64,000 bases of DNA from Metabacillus schmidteae (GCF_903166545.1 NZ_CAESCH010000001.1:186001-250000), one strand, 5' to 3'; positions 7,190-17,209 are shown, counted from the stretch's first letter. Numbers and translations: made by a program. Notes: a model not told the origin generated them from the letters alone.

Positions 7190-8200
7190 ATGAAAAAGGA
7201 AACTCAACTATTCGTTCCATTTTTAGTAAAATTTTTTGTAGCTGTACTTTTGTTTATTTGTATATTTATCGTCTCTTTAGTATTTGGAGCTGCTGATATT
7301 TCTGTTAAAGATGTGTGGCTTTCTTTTATGCCAAATATAACAAATGAACAAATTACAATTATTCGGGAGATACGATTACCTCGAGAGGTTGCTGCAATTT
7401 TTGTAGGATCAGCTCTTGCAACTTCGGGTGCTATTATGCAAGGAATGACAAGGAATCCACTGGCTGATCCCGGGTTACTGGGCTTGACGGCAGGCGCTAA
7501 TGCTGCACTCGCCATTATGATATCCTTTTTACCATCTGCTAACTACTTATGGGTGATGATTTCCTGCTTTATTGGGGCTGCAGTTGGGGCTTTATTAGTG
7601 TTCGGAATTGGTTCAATGAAAAAGGGAGGCTTTTCCCCTATCCGCATTGTTTTAGCTGGTTCTGCTATCTCAGCCTTTCTCTATGCAATTGCTGAAGGCA
7701 TTGGTCTTTACTCACAAACGTCAAAAGATGTTTCCATGTGGACAGCAGGAGGGTTAGTTGGTACTTCATGGAGCCAATTACAAATCATTGTTCCTGTCAT
7801 TATCATTGGAATGATCATCGCAATGTTTTTTTCAAAACAATTAACGATACTTAGTTTAAGTGAAGAAGTTGCAGTTGGACTAGGTCAAAAAACATTTCAA
7901 ATTAAAGTCATTCTTTTCATCTTGATCATTTTACTTGCAGGTGCTTCTGTTGCACTTGTTGGAAATATGGCTTTTATCGGGCTTATGATTCCACACATAG
8001 CGAGGGCAATTGTTGGAACTGATTATCGTTTTATTATCCCTATGTCAGCCATTGTTGGTGCAGCCTTTATGCTGTTTGCTGATACCATTGGCCGAACATT
8101 AAATGCTCCATTTGAAACACCAGTTGTCGCAATTGTTGCTGTTATGGGTATCCCCTTCTTCTTAATTATCGTTAAGAAAGGAGGCAGAGCATTCTCATGA
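7190..8200 (+). CDS. FecCD-family siderophore permease, YfiZ-like
   Basis: A 336-aa polytopic membrane protein of the BtuC/FecCD family, with about nine to ten hydrophobic segments. It carries the conserved phrases RLPREVAAIFVGSALATSGAIMQG (residues about 62-85), TRNPLADPGLLG and GNMAFIGLMIPHIAR (about 258-272), the last being the ATPase coupling region. It forms the import channel together with the next gene, whose start overlaps its stop by four bases (ATGA), a sign of translational coupling. The ATG is preceded by GAGTGAGG at very short spacing, so the start is less certain than the family. Confidence 0.9.
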   Translation: MKKETQLFVPFLVKFFVAVLLFICIFIVSLVFGAADISVKDVWLSFMPNITNEQITIIREIRLPREVAAIFVGSALATSGAIMQGMTRNPLADPGLLGLTAGANAALAIMISFLPSANYLWVMISCFIGAAVGALLVFGIGSMKKGGFSPIRIVLAGSAISAFLYAIAEGIGLYSQTSKDVSMWTAGGLVGTSWSQLQIIVPVIIIGMIIAMFFSKQLTILSLSEEVAVGLGQKTFQIKVILFILIILLAGASVALVGNMAFIGLMIPHIARAIVGTDYRFIIPMSAIVGAAFMLFADTIGRTLNAPFETPVVAIVAVMGIPFFLIIVKKGGRAFS

Positions 8201-9204
8201 TACAGTCATCATTAGTCAAAAAGCAGCGAATTTTTATTGCTATTTTTATCGTACTTATTTTTCTAACGATTATCATTGGATTAGGACTTGGCTCTTCTTC
8301 TGTATCGTATGATCGAATTATTCCTACTCTCCTTGGGCAAGGAACCTTTAAGGATGAATTCGTCTTGTTTTCTATTCGTATGCCACGTATTTTTATTACA
8401 CTACTGGCAGGGATGGCACTTGCGTTATCAGGGGCAATCCTTCAGGGCATTACTAGGAATGAATTAGCTGAACCTGGTATTATCGGGATAAACTCTGGGG
8501 CAGGAGTAGCAATCGCATTATTTTATTTATTTTTCCCAATTGATTCAGGCTCATTTATTTATATGCTGCCTGTCGTTGCCTTTCTTGGTGCCCTAATCAC
8601 AGCAATCTTAATTTATGTTTTCTCATATGACCGAAAAGTAGGCTTGCAGCCAATTAGATTAGTTTTAATCGGGGTTGGTTTTTCACTTGCTCTCTCGGGG
8701 CTTATGATTGTTCTTATCTCTTCTGCAGATCGTGTAAAAGTTGATTTTATCGCCAAATGGATTGCGGGAAATATTTGGGGTACAGATTGGCCGTTTATTC
8801 TCGCCCTTCTCCCTTGGCTCATCATCCTTATCCCTTTTACACTTTACAAAGCCAACCGCTTAAATATTCTCGGACTCAGTGAACCAGTGGCAGTCGGGGT
8901 TGGTCTTTCTATTGAAAAGGAACGTATTATTTTATTATTAACAGCTGTTGCACTCGCAGCCTCAGCTGTATCTGTAACAGGAGGCATTTCCTTTATTGGT
9001 CTAATGGCTCCTCATATTGCCAGAGCCCTGGTTGGCCCTAGAAATCAATTATTTATCCCAATTGCCGTATTAGTTGGCGGTTTTCTATTATTGCTTGCTG
9101 ATACAATTGGACGTAATTTAGTTGAGCCGGATGGATTACCGGCAGGGATTATGGTTGCACTGATTGGTGCTCCATACTTTGTGTATTTACTACTAAAAAA
9201 ATAA
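8197..9204 (+). CDS. FecCD-family siderophore permease, YfhA-like
   Basis: A 335-aa second permease subunit, making the heterodimeric channel typical of ferric siderophore importers. Family phrases include RMPRIFITLLAGMALALSGAILQG, TRNELAEPGIIG and GGISFIGLMAPHIARALVG. The predicted topology is about ten membrane segments. It is translationally coupled to the upstream permease and closes the operon, with a strong hairpin directly after the stop codon. Confidence 0.9.
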   Translation: MIQSSLVKKQRIFIAIFIVLIFLTIIIGLGLGSSSVSYDRIIPTLLGQGTFKDEFVLFSIRMPRIFITLLAGMALALSGAILQGITRNELAEPGIIGINSGAGVAIALFYLFFPIDSGSFIYMLPVVAFLGALITAILIYVFSYDRKVGLQPIRLVLIGVGFSLALSGLMIVLISSADRVKVDFIAKWIAGNIWGTDWPFILALLPWLIILIPFTLYKANRLNILGLSEPVAVGVGLSIEKERIILLLTAVALAASAVSVTGGISFIGLMAPHIARALVGPRNQLFIPIAVLVGGFLLLLADTIGRNLVEPDGLPAGIMVALIGAPYFVYLLLKK

Positions 9205-9241
9205 AATAGGCAGTCCACTATCAAATCGTGGACTGCCTATT
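9205..9241. terminator. Bidirectional terminator between the permease and protease genes
   Basis: A 14-bp perfect stem (AATAGGCAGTCCAC/GTGGACTGCCTATT) with a 9-base loop lies between the convergent genes. T-rich sequence flanks it on the plus strand and an A-run precedes it, giving U residues on the minus strand. Confidence 0.85.
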
Positions 9242-9260
9242 CATTTCTTAGGAAATAACT

Positions 9261-10592
9261 TTATCTTTTAGGAATTGATTTTTCCGCATTAATATATCCT
9301 GCCCCATATATATTCTGGTTTCTTGCCTTCCAAACATCTGCTCCACTCTTTAGTAATTGTTTCACTTTTATTGACTTTAAGGAAGGATCATTCTGCAACA
9401 TTAAAGCAACAACTCCTGCACAGATTGGTGTAGCCATTGATGTTCCTGATAATGTAAAATAGAAATTTCCTACTCGATTTCCTTTTTGAAATTTATCCAA
9501 AAAGGAATTCGGAGATCTTAACGATACGATATTAACTCCCGGAGCGACAATATCCGGTTTTGCTACTCCATAAATCGATGGTCCTCTACTTGAAAAACTA
9601 GCAATCACATCATCACCTTTTGTTCCCGGAGTATTTCGATCATCTAAGGCTCCAACAGTGATAACTTGATCACTTATACCTGGACTGGCAATTGTCTGAC
9701 TTTCAGGCCCTTCATTTCCAGCTGCAGCACATACGACAATACCGGCTGCCCAAGCAGCTTCAACCATTTGGACCATTGGATCTCTATTTTCATTCGCATA
9801 AGGCTGAGCGGTTGATCCTAGAGACATGCTTAGAATATCAATTTTGTCTGTCGGATTTTCCTCATTATATTGAATACACCATTCAACACCCTGCATAATA
9901 GATTCAAGGGTACCAGCTCCAGCATTATTTAATACTTTTGCACCAACTAGGTCAGCTTCAGGTGCTGGTCCTCTATACCTCCCCGAGGAAGCTGCTCCAT
10001 CACCTGCAGCAGCCCCTGCACAGTGTGTGCCATGACCATTATCATCATACGGATTTGTACGACCATTAACAAAATCTACAAAATCGGTGATTCTTCCTTC
10101 AAGATCTTCGTGCGGGTAAATCCCCGTATCAATAATCGCAATTTTAACTCCTTTTCCTGTTAAAACTGTATTATTTCGTACTACATTTTGGGCATTCGCA
10201 GATTCCACCGCCACATCGAGTAAAGCATGAACCTTACTATTCAGGTAGATTCTTTTAATTCCATGACAATTTGTGAGAAGTTCTTCTAACGTATTAGGAG
10301 TTAAATCTACACTACTACAAGTTATTCTAGGGAAATTCTTTTTAACTTTGCTGATAGGGCAACTCTGAATCGTCCCTTTAACTTGTTCACACCCACGATC
10401 ATATTGATCATGTTCAAATTCTATAATAACTGGTACCTTTTTCGTTCTTTTCATATTTTGTTCTATCAGATTGTGAAAAACACACGGTGTATGTTTAAGT
10501 GGCTTATAGAGATTTAAGATTTCCTCTCTTAAAGGTCGATCCATCTTGTTTGCATATGTGCGAACCATCTGAACCATCGAGTAACCAAACAT
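9261..10592 (-). CDS. aprX: AprX-like intracellular subtilase
   Basis: A 443-aa S8 serine peptidase without a signal peptide, matching the length of B. subtilis AprX (442 aa), an alkaline protease found in late-stationary cells. The catalytic triad is visible: Asp155 in IIDTG, His187 in NGHGTH and Ser385 in GTSMATP, with the oxyanion Asn293 in AAGNEG. The first 130 residues form a non-catalytic N-terminal extension also seen in AprX. Several Cys residues fit a cytoplasmic enzyme. It is monocistronic, and GGAGGTG precedes the ATG at good spacing. It converges on the siderophore operon with no evident functional link. Confidence 0.9.
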   Translation of the reverse strand: MFGYSMVQMVRTYANKMDRPLREEILNLYKPLKHTPCVFHNLIEQNMKRTKKVPVIIEFEHDQYDRGCEQVKGTIQSCPISKVKKNFPRITCSSVDLTPNTLEELLTNCHGIKRIYLNSKVHALLDVAVESANAQNVVRNNTVLTGKGVKIAIIDTGIYPHEDLEGRITDFVDFVNGRTNPYDDNGHGTHCAGAAAGDGAASSGRYRGPAPEADLVGAKVLNNAGAGTLESIMQGVEWCIQYNEENPTDKIDILSMSLGSTAQPYANENRDPMVQMVEAAWAAGIVVCAAAGNEGPESQTIASPGISDQVITVGALDDRNTPGTKGDDVIASFSSRGPSIYGVAKPDIVAPGVNIVSLRSPNSFLDKFQKGNRVGNFYFTLSGTSMATPICAGVVALMLQNDPSLKSIKVKQLLKSGADVWKARNQNIYGAGYINAEKSIPKR

Positions 10593-10760
10593 CTACAGCA
10601 CCTCCACTTAGTTTATTGGTAATATATGAAGGGATGTTTTAATAGGAACGGTAGAAAACCTAGATTTAATAAAAATGATGATGATTCACTAGATTTCTTA
10701 TCATTGCTATAATTAAAATGTGAATTAAAAAAGATGTAGTTAAGAATAGGAGAGAGTAGC

Positions 10761-11054
10761 ATGATTCAACGTACAGTCTTATTAAAATTTAGTGAAGAAA
10801 CAACACAAGAACAGCTCCAAGAAGTAATCAAGCGATTTAAAGCATTAGAAGATGTATTAACAGGGATTGTTGAAATTCAAGCAGGTTTAAATCTAGCTGA
10901 AAAAAGCAAGGAATACCAAGTGATTCTAATGGTTCGCTTCGAAGATCAAGCTGCATTAGATGCTTATACGACTAATGAGGACCATCAAGCAGTTGCAGCC
11001 TTTATTCGCGAGTCTGGTAGACTTGATAGTATTGGGGTAGATATTGAGATTTGA
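10761..11054 (+). CDS. Dabb (A/B barrel) domain protein
   Basis: A 97-aa single-domain protein covering the whole dimeric alpha/beta barrel (Dabb) family, formerly called stress-responsive A/B barrel. Landmarks are IQRTVLLKF at the start, a helix, then YQVILMVRFEDQAALDAYTTNEDHQAV, where the final His and surrounding residues are characteristic. Members dimerise into a small barrel; some are enzymes and many are of unknown function. AGGAGAG precedes the ATG. The 52-bp hairpin array begins just downstream. Confidence 0.85.
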   Translation: MIQRTVLLKFSEETTQEQLQEVIKRFKALEDVLTGIVEIQAGLNLAEKSKEYQVILMVRFEDQAALDAYTTNEDHQAVAAFIRESGRLDSIGVDIEI

Positions 11055-11100
11055 GTTTGTTTGGGGATGGTGGTATTTGTATTCCTTTCTCATAGTTTTT

Positions 11101-11476
11101 GTCCTTCATTTTTTTGAAGGACATTTTTCTTTTAATAGCATGACTCTTTGTCTTTCATTACCTCTATGAAAGACTTCCCTCCTTGAAATGCACGCTTTTT
11201 TGTCTTTCATCACCTCTATGAAAGACTTTTCTCCTGAAATGCACGCTTTTTTGTCTTTCATCACCTTTGTGAAAGACTTTTCTCCTTTAAATGCACGCTT
11301 CTTTGTCTTTCATCACCTTTATGAAAGACTTCCCTCCTTTAAATGTACGCTTCTTTGTCTTTCATCACCTTTATGAAAGACTTCCCTCCTTTAAATACTC
11401 GCTTCTTTGTCCTTCATCACCTTTATGAAAGACTTTTCTCCTTTAAATGCACGCTTCTTTGTCTTTCATCAAATAG
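11101..11476. repeat. Tandem array A of 52-bp hairpin repeats
   Basis: A founder-like hairpin GTCCTTCAT...GAAGGAC at 11101-11122 is followed by a T-rich tail and can serve as the Dabb gene terminator. Then seven units start at 11150, 11202, 11253, 11305, 11357, 11409 and 11461 (last truncated), giving a period of 52 bases (once 51). Each unit holds a 9-bp inverted repeat GTCTTTCAT/ATGAAAGAC around a 7-base loop (CACCTTT type), plus a 27-base pyrimidine-rich spacer. No coding function is likely. A second array with the same hairpin and period lies at 32639-33184. Confidence 0.9.
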
Positions 11477-11579
11477 ACAACTCATTCTTCATTGCTTGTA
11501 AAATCATCATCCCAATTATTTGATAGTAAAAAGGAATTTTTTGCTATAAACTTAACCTAACGGATAAAATTATGTCAGT

Positions 11580-12284
11580 GTGGTGAAATCATTGTTTAAA
11601 ATACTATTGATTGAGGATGATCGATCATTATTTCATGAGGTTAAAGAGCGATTAGCCGGGTGGTCATATGATGTGGAAGGAATTAGTAATTTTAACAAGG
11701 TCATGCAGGAATTCACCGATTATAATCCAGACCTTGTCATTATTGATATTCAATTACCTAAGTTTGATGGATTTCATTGGTGCCGATTGATACGCAATGT
11801 TTCAAAAGTTCCCATTATCTTTTTATCATCGCGGGACCATCCGACTGATATGGTGATGTCGATGCAGCTTGGAGCAGATGATTTTGTTCAAAAGCCTTTT
11901 CATTTTGATGTTCTTATTGCTAAAATTCAAGCCATCTTACGCCGAGTGTATGACTACAGTACAGAACAAACAAATATGAAAACATGGTGTAATGCTACAG
12001 TTGATTTCGAGAAAAATACAGTATTTAATGACGCTGGTAAAATTGAATTAACTAGGAATGAAATGTTTATTTTAAAGCAGCTAATTCAACAAAAAAACAA
12101 TATTGTCAGCCGTGAAAATATCATTAACAGCTTATGGGATGATAAACGATTTGTAAGTGATAATACACTAACCGTTAATGTCAATCGACTTCGAAAACGA
12201 TTGGATGAGATCGGATTAGGACAATATATAGAAACAAAAGTAGGACAAGGATATCGTGCAATTGAAGAGGATATATATGATTAA
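11580..12284 (+). CDS. BceR-like response regulator
   Basis: A 234-aa OmpR-family regulator. The receiver domain has acidic residues EDD near the N-terminus, phosphorylatable Asp56 in IIDIQLP and the conserved Lys in QKPFHFDVL. The winged-helix DNA-binding domain occupies about residues 135-228. It is followed by an overlapping BceS-type kinase and a BceAB-type transporter, so it probably activates that transporter in response to a cell-wall-active peptide. The start is uncertain: GTG at 11580 or 11583, or TTG at 11592, with only a weak GGTG-type Shine-Dalgarno. Confidence 0.85.
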   Translation: MVKSLFKILLIEDDRSLFHEVKERLAGWSYDVEGISNFNKVMQEFTDYNPDLVIIDIQLPKFDGFHWCRLIRNVSKVPIIFLSSRDHPTDMVMSMQLGADDFVQKPFHFDVLIAKIQAILRRVYDYSTEQTNMKTWCNATVDFEKNTVFNDAGKIELTRNEMFILKQLIQQKNNIVSRENIINSLWDDKRFVSDNTLTVNVNRLRKRLDEIGLGQYIETKVGQGYRAIEEDIYD

Positions 12285-13281
12285 AGAGTTTTTATTAGAG
12301 AGACTTAGTTGGATTTTATTCATTTTTGCAACACAGCTTCTTATCCTATTAGTTGCTTATCTCGATCCTTTATTACCACTTAAACCAATCCTATATATTG
12401 TCTTTATTATGACGTTACTCTTTTTCATTTTTCTCATTCTTAGGTACAACAAGGAAACGAAGTTTTATAAATTGTTAAAAGAACGAGAAAATAATTTTGA
12501 TTCAACAGATTTAACCAAACCTGAAACTCCATTTGAGGAGATCATTGCGACAAGTAGCACCGAACAAACAGAGAGGTTAAAACGCTTAGCTTCTCAAAAC
12601 AAAACAATTCTTGAGCAGGAAAAAGACGAGCTGCTATCATGGATTCATGAAGTCAAAACACCTTTAACAGCTATGCATTTAATCATTGAGAGAGTTGAAG
12701 ATCAAAAACTTAAGTCAGGTTTAACGTATGAGTGGCTTCGAATTCACTTATTACTGGATCAACAGCTTCATCAAAAGAGAATTCGTTTTATGGAAAATGA
12801 TTTACATATAGAAAAAACTGATTTAGAGCAATTGCTCTTTGACGAAATTAAACTATTACAATCCTGGTGTATACAAAAAGGGATTGGATTTGACTTGCAA
12901 TTGGACATAACGGAAGTGTTAACAGATCCAAAGTGGCTCGCATTTATCCTGAGACAGCTTTTAACAAACGCGGTAAAGTATAGTGAGGACTCAGATATTA
13001 CCTTGAAAAGTTTAAAAACAAACAACCAAGTTATACTCCAACTATCTGATTCCGGACGAGGCATTGATCCAAAAGATCTGCCACGTATATTTGATAAAGG
13101 CTTCACTTCTACGACTAATCATACAGATCAATCTTCTACCGGAATGGGTTTATATTTAGCTAAAAAGGTGGCTGAATCTTTGCATATCCATATTGAAGTA
13201 GAGTCAACCTTCCATGTTGGAACAACCTTTACATTGATCTTTTCAAAGAGAAATGAATTTATAGATGTGATGGGCATGTGA
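12277..13281 (+). CDS. BceS-like intramembrane-sensing histidine kinase
   Basis: A 334-aa kinase with two closely spaced membrane helices (residues about 11-30 and 37-56) and almost no extracellular loop, the hallmark of BceS-type sensors that read transporter activity. The phospho-accepting His124 lies in SWIHEVKTPLTAM. The ATPase domain has the N box (LRQLLTNAVKYS), the G1 box (LSDSGRGIDP) and the G2 box (GMGLYLAKK). I place the start at ATG 12277 after GAAGAGG, overlapping the regulator stop by eight bases; an upstream GTG frame is less plausible. It should signal to the adjacent regulator. Confidence 0.88.
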   Translation: MIKEFLLERLSWILFIFATQLLILLVAYLDPLLPLKPILYIVFIMTLLFFIFLILRYNKETKFYKLLKERENNFDSTDLTKPETPFEEIIATSSTEQTERLKRLASQNKTILEQEKDELLSWIHEVKTPLTAMHLIIERVEDQKLKSGLTYEWLRIHLLLDQQLHQKRIRFMENDLHIEKTDLEQLLFDEIKLLQSWCIQKGIGFDLQLDITEVLTDPKWLAFILRQLLTNAVKYSEDSDITLKSLKTNNQVILQLSDSGRGIDPKDLPRIFDKGFTSTTNHTDQSSTGMGLYLAKKVAESLHIHIEVESTFHVGTTFTLIFSKRNEFIDVMGM

Positions 13282-13304
13282 CAACATTGTCACATGCTTT
13301 TTTA
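13274..13304 (+). terminator. Terminator after the BceRS-like genes
   Basis: The stem GCATGTGAC/GTCACATGC with a six-base loop and a following T-run overlaps the kinase stop codon. It separates transcription of the sensor pair from that of the transporter. Confidence 0.8.
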
Positions 13305-13345
13305 TTTTGTTAGCCTAATCGAAGGAAATGATCTCTCTCCCTTTT

Positions 13346-13351
13346 TATAAT
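13346..13351 (+). promoter_or_regulatory. -10 element of the BceAB-like operon
   Basis: TATAAT lies about 35 bases before the ATPase start, with no good -35 element at the expected distance. That is common for promoters needing an activator such as a BceR-type regulator. I could not define the operator itself. Confidence 0.45.
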
Positions 13352-13385
13352 GAAATTATCATATTGAAGATAAGGAGTTTTTACA

Positions 13386-14147
13386 TTGAAAGTATTAGAA
13401 GCGACGAAAATTCATAAAAGCTTTGGAAATAAGTTCAATAAGCAGGAAGTGTTAAAAGGGATTGATATCAGTATTGAAGAAGGAGAATTTGTTAGCATCA
13501 TGGGTGCTTCGGGCTCTGGGAAAACAACCTTACTTAATGTTCTTTCATCGATTGATCGTGTGAGCGAAGGCACAATTTTAATACAAGGAAAAGAAATGAC
13601 AAGGATGAAAGAGAAAGAATTAGCCCAGTTTCGAAAGCATCACTTAGGATTTATATTTCAAGACTATAATTTGCTGGACACTTTAACAGTGAAGGAAAAT
13701 ATATTATTGCCTCTATCTATTACAAAAACGCCCCAAAAAGAGGCAAATGAACAATTTGAAGCCTTAGCTTCACAACTGGGAATATATGAGTTGCAAAACA
13801 AGTATCCTAATGAAATCTCTGGTGGACAAAAACAACGTACATCTGCAGCAAGGGCATTTGTTCACGAGCCTAGTATTATTTTTGCTGATGAGCCAACTGG
13901 TGCACTTGATTCAAAGTCAGCTTCAGATTTATTGCAAAAGTTAAGCGAGTTAAATCAAAAGCGTAAATCAACGATCGTTATGGTAACACATGATCCAACT
14001 GCAGCAAGCTTTTGTCACCGGGTTATCTTTATTAAGGATGGCCAAGTATATACCCAATTGCATAAAGGTGTCCAGGAAAGAAAAGATTTTCTTAAAGACA
14101 TTATTAAAACCCAAGGTGTTCTAGGCGGTGTGCAATATGAGCACTAA
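13386..14147 (+). CDS. BceA-like ABC transporter ATPase
   Basis: A 253-aa ATPase of the MacB/LolD/BceA group. The Walker [10 protein letters not shown] is near residues 39-47, the signature [14 protein letters not shown] near 140 and the Walker [13 protein letters not shown] near 160. It pairs with the large permease that follows to remove antimicrobial peptides from their cell-wall targets, by analogy to BceAB. The TTG start is chosen because AAGGAG lies eight bases upstream and no ATG is available. Its stop overlaps the permease start by 11 bases. Confidence 0.9.
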   Translation: MKVLEATKIHKSFGNKFNKQEVLKGIDISIEEGEFVSIMGASGSGKTTLLNVLSSIDRVSEGTILIQGKEMTRMKEKELAQFRKHHLGFIFQDYNLLDTLTVKENILLPLSITKTPQKEANEQFEALASQLGIYELQNKYPNEISGGQKQRTSAARAFVHEPSIIFADEPTGALDSKSASDLLQKLSELNQKRKSTIVMVTHDPTAASFCHRVIFIKDGQVYTQLHKGVQERKDFLKDIIKTQGVLGGVQYEH

Positions 14148-16083
14148 TCAACTGATAATCCGAAACTTAAAGAAAAACATTAAAAACTATTCTCTTTATG
14201 CATTTGCCTTAATCTTCACTGTTGCCCTTTATTTTGCATTTGTTACGTTACAGTATGACCCTGCAATGGATGCTGCAAAAGGATCGATTAAAGGTGGAGC
14301 AGCAATTAGAGCAGCTTCTATTTTACTTGTTGTCATAGTCGGTGTTTTTCTCCTGTATGCAAACACTATCTTTATTAAAAGAAGAAGTAAAGAAATTGGA
14401 TTATTTCAATTAATTGGAATGACCAAACATGAAATCTTTCGTATTTTGAGTATGGAAAATATTATCTTATACTTTAGTTCGTTACTAATTGGAATATTTA
14501 TTGGGTTTTCTTTTTCAAAACTGATTACACTCATTTTGTTTAAAGTTACTGCCGTAGAAAGCGTCGCTACCCTTCGCTTTTCAACTCAGGCCTTTATCCA
14601 AACAATTATTGTGTTTAGTGCGATTTATCTTGTCATTATGGCAATGAACTTCGTTTTTATAAAGAAACAGAGTATTTTATCCCTCTTTAGAGTGAAGTCT
14701 TCAACTGAAGGAAAAGTAAAAAAGATCTCTGTAGTAGAAATTCTAATTGGTGTTCTTGGATTGACACTTATTATCTCAGGCTATTATGTCTCTTCGAAAT
14801 TATTCAGTGGAGATTTTACATCAATGAATACTTTGTTTTTAGCTATGGTGTTTATTCTTGGTTCAGTTATTGTTGGAACATACTTGTTTTACAAAGGCTC
14901 TGTTCGTTTTATTGCCAATGTCATACGCAAGAATAAGCAAGGATACCTTAATATCCATGAAGTGTTGTCTCTTTCTTCTATAATGTTTCGTATGAAATCG
15001 AATGCCATGCTATTAACAATCATTACAACCGTGTCCGCCCTTGCAATCGGATTATTATCGCTAAGTTATATTTCGTATTATTCAGCAGAGCAGCTGGCTA
15101 TTAATAATGTTCCTGATGATTTTTCTTTTACAATTGAAAAAGATGCAGAGCAATTTAAACAAAAATTAGCAGAACAAAATATAGATTATGAGGAAGCAAT
15201 CATCCCTGTACTCCAAGCAAATGTAAATGTGGAAAATATCATGAATACGAAGCTTGAAGGATTAAATACGGATCCAAACTCCATGCAAATGCCAGTTGTT
15301 AGTGATGAACATATTGAAGGTATTGATGTTTCAGCAGATGAAACGATCTTTACAGGATATAATGATCTTCTTCAAACATTTATGGGCTTTAAAAACTCTG
15401 GTGACATATCTTTTGTTGGAAATAAGGAAAAAATTGAACAATATTACTTAGGGCTAGAGAAGGACTATCCTATTTCCTGGTACTTTACAAGCGGTGGAAT
15501 ACCAGTTGCCATCGTTGATAAATCTACGTTTCAACGTATGGAAAAAGACCTTGTAAAAGATATACAAACTGAATCAAATCTATATATTGGAATTAGTTTA
15601 CGGAATAAGGATGAAGTTCAAGAAGCAAACAACATCTTTATAGAATTGGGCTTTCATGAAAGTTCATTTCATGATTCACAGCTTAATATGAGTAACAATC
15701 AGAAAAATCAAATGGGTCTTATTATGTTTATCGTTGGGTTCTTAGGTTTAACCTTCCTCATCACATCCGGATGTATCCTTTACTTTAAGCAGATGGATGA
15801 GAGTGAAGATGAAAAACCGAATTATACCATCTTGCGAAAGCTTGGCTTTACCCAAACTGATCTATTAAAAGGGATTCAAGTAAAGCAGGTTTATAACTTC
15901 GGTATTCCACTAACAATTGGTCTTCTGCATAGCTACTTTGCTGTACAATCCGGCTGGTTTTTATTCGGAACAGAGGTTTGGACACCAATGTTAATTGTTA
16001 TGGGGCTTTATACCGTTTTATATTCAATCTTTGCTGTTCTATCGGTTATGTATGATAAAAATGTCATTAAGAGCGCTTTGTAA
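14137..16083 (+). CDS. BceB-like permease with large extracellular domain
   Basis: A 648-aa FtsX/MacB-type permease with the ten-helix layout of BceB proteins: one helix at residues about 18-40, groups of helices up to residue 300, then about 200 extracellular residues (about 305-520), and three helices at the C-terminus. The extracellular domain is the known peptide or target recognition part and varies between members, so the antibiotic cannot be predicted. The start at ATG 14137 follows AGGCGGTG. With the regulator and kinase upstream it completes a BceRSAB-type sensing and detoxification module. Confidence 0.9.
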   Translation: MSTNQLIIRNLKKNIKNYSLYAFALIFTVALYFAFVTLQYDPAMDAAKGSIKGGAAIRAASILLVVIVGVFLLYANTIFIKRRSKEIGLFQLIGMTKHEIFRILSMENIILYFSSLLIGIFIGFSFSKLITLILFKVTAVESVATLRFSTQAFIQTIIVFSAIYLVIMAMNFVFIKKQSILSLFRVKSSTEGKVKKISVVEILIGVLGLTLIISGYYVSSKLFSGDFTSMNTLFLAMVFILGSVIVGTYLFYKGSVRFIANVIRKNKQGYLNIHEVLSLSSIMFRMKSNAMLLTIITTVSALAIGLLSLSYISYYSAEQLAINNVPDDFSFTIEKDAEQFKQKLAEQNIDYEEAIIPVLQANVNVENIMNTKLEGLNTDPNSMQMPVVSDEHIEGIDVSADETIFTGYNDLLQTFMGFKNSGDISFVGNKEKIEQYYLGLEKDYPISWYFTSGGIPVAIVDKSTFQRMEKDLVKDIQTESNLYIGISLRNKDEVQEANNIFIELGFHESSFHDSQLNMSNNQKNQMGLIMFIVGFLGLTFLITSGCILYFKQMDESEDEKPNYTILRKLGFTQTDLLKGIQVKQVYNFGIPLTIGLLHSYFAVQSGWFLFGTEVWTPMLIVMGLYTVLYSIFAVLSVMYDKNVIKSAL

Positions 16084-16090
16084 GATGATA

Positions 16091-16114
16091 AAGGGGACAC
16101 TGTCCTCTTTTTTA
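16091..16114 (+). terminator. Terminator of the BceAB-like operon
   Basis: AGGGGAC pairs with GTCCTCT (one G-U pair), followed by six T residues, just after the permease stop. Confidence 0.75.
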
Positions 16115-16172
16115 TTTTGAAAAAACTAGTAAAATAACAGATTTTGTTCCCACCCTACTAGAAAGATACTGG

Positions 16173-16199
16173 TATAATAGATATGTTAAGCGCTTACTA
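16173..16199 (+). promoter_or_regulatory. Promoter -10 and CcpA cre site of the GH43 gene
   Basis: TGGTATAAT gives an extended -10 ending at 16178. Immediately downstream, TGTTAAGCGCTTACTA (16184-16199) contains the palindromic core TTAAGCGCTTA of a catabolite-responsive element. CcpA binding there would block the gene when preferred sugars are present. Confidence 0.7.
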
Positions 16200-16222
16200 T
16201 TCTTTCTAAATAAGGGGTAATA

Positions 16223-17209
16223 ATGATGGAAACGAAAACAAAGCCAAACAAACCAATTGTAGAACATATTTTTACAGCAGATCCGTCAGCACATGTATTT
16301 GAAGGGAAGCTTTATATTTATCCTTCTCATGATCTTGATCATGATGGACCTTCTAATGACAATGGGGATCAGTATGCAATGGAAGATTACCATGTCCTAT
16401 CAATGGAAGATTTTGACTCTCCATGTATCGATCATGGTGAGGTTCTTCACCTAAAAGATATTCCATGGGCAAAAAAACAGCTTTGGGCACCTGATGCTGC
16501 TTATAAAAATAGCACCTATTATTTATTTTTCCCAGCACGGGACCATGATGAAATCTTCAGGCTTGGTGTAGCAACAAGCAATAATCCTGCAGGTCCTTTC
16601 ACACCGCAAGAAAACTACATACCTGGCAGCTTTAGTATTGATCCTGCTGTTTTAGTTGATGACGACAACAAGGCTTATGTTTATTTTGGCGGCCTTTGGG
16701 GAGGACAGCTTGAAAAGTGGAAAACAGGAACATTTGATCCAAATGGCCAAGAACCTGCTGCAGATGAACCTGCACTAGGACCAATTGTAGCTGAATTAAC
16801 AGATGATATGCTTTCCTTTAAAGGGAAACCTCAAGAAATCTCAATTATTGATGAAAGTGGACAGCCAATTCTAGCTGGTGATGAGGATAGAAGATTCTTT
16901 GAAGGGGCTTGGGTCCATAAATATAATGGCTACTACTATCTCTCTTACTCAACAGGGACAACTCATTATATTGTGTATGCCATAAGCAAAAGTCCACAAG
17001 GTCCTTTCGTCTATAAAGGAAGAATTCTTACTCCTGTTATTGGCTGGACTACTCATCATTCCATTGTTCAATTTAAAGATAAGTGGTATTTATTTTATCA
17101 TGACTGCTCATTATCTGATGGAGTGAACCATAAACGCAGTGTTAAGTATACAGAGCTCACATATAATGAGGATGGTACAATTCAGACAATCGAACCTTAT
17201 AAAGGATAA
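16223..17209 (+). CDS. Glycoside hydrolase family 43 enzyme
   Basis: A 328-aa five-bladed beta-propeller glycosidase without a signal peptide. The three acidic residues of GH43 are visible: Asp20 (general base, TADPSAH), Asp140 (SIDPAV) and Glu227 (general acid, FFEGAW). Family members remove arabinose or xylose from plant polysaccharide fragments; the exact subfamily is not clear from sequence alone. The lack of a secretion signal suggests it acts on imported oligosaccharides. It stands alone behind a CcpA site, which fits carbon-source control. AAGGGG precedes the ATG. Confidence 0.88.
   Translation: MMETKTKPNKPIVEHIFTADPSAHVFEGKLYIYPSHDLDHDGPSNDNGDQYAMEDYHVLSMEDFDSPCIDHGEVLHLKDIPWAKKQLWAPDAAYKNSTYYLFFPARDHDEIFRLGVATSNNPAGPFTPQENYIPGSFSIDPAVLVDDDNKAYVYFGGLWGGQLEKWKTGTFDPNGQEPAADEPALGPIVAELTDDMLSFKGKPQEISIIDESGQPILAGDEDRRFFEGAWVHKYNGYYYLSYSTGTTHYIVYAISKSPQGPFVYKGRILTPVIGWTTHHSIVQFKDKWYLFYHDCSLSDGVNHKRSVKYTELTYNEDGTIQTIEPYKG

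Noticed and set aside
11188..11376. Protein with repeated MHAFLSFIT segments
   Set aside because: It is merely the translation of the 52-base repeats; it has no ribosome binding site and breaks where the period slips.
11101..11476. CRISPR array
   Set aside because: The spacers are as repetitive as the hairpins, the whole 52-base unit is tandemly repeated, and no cas genes are present.
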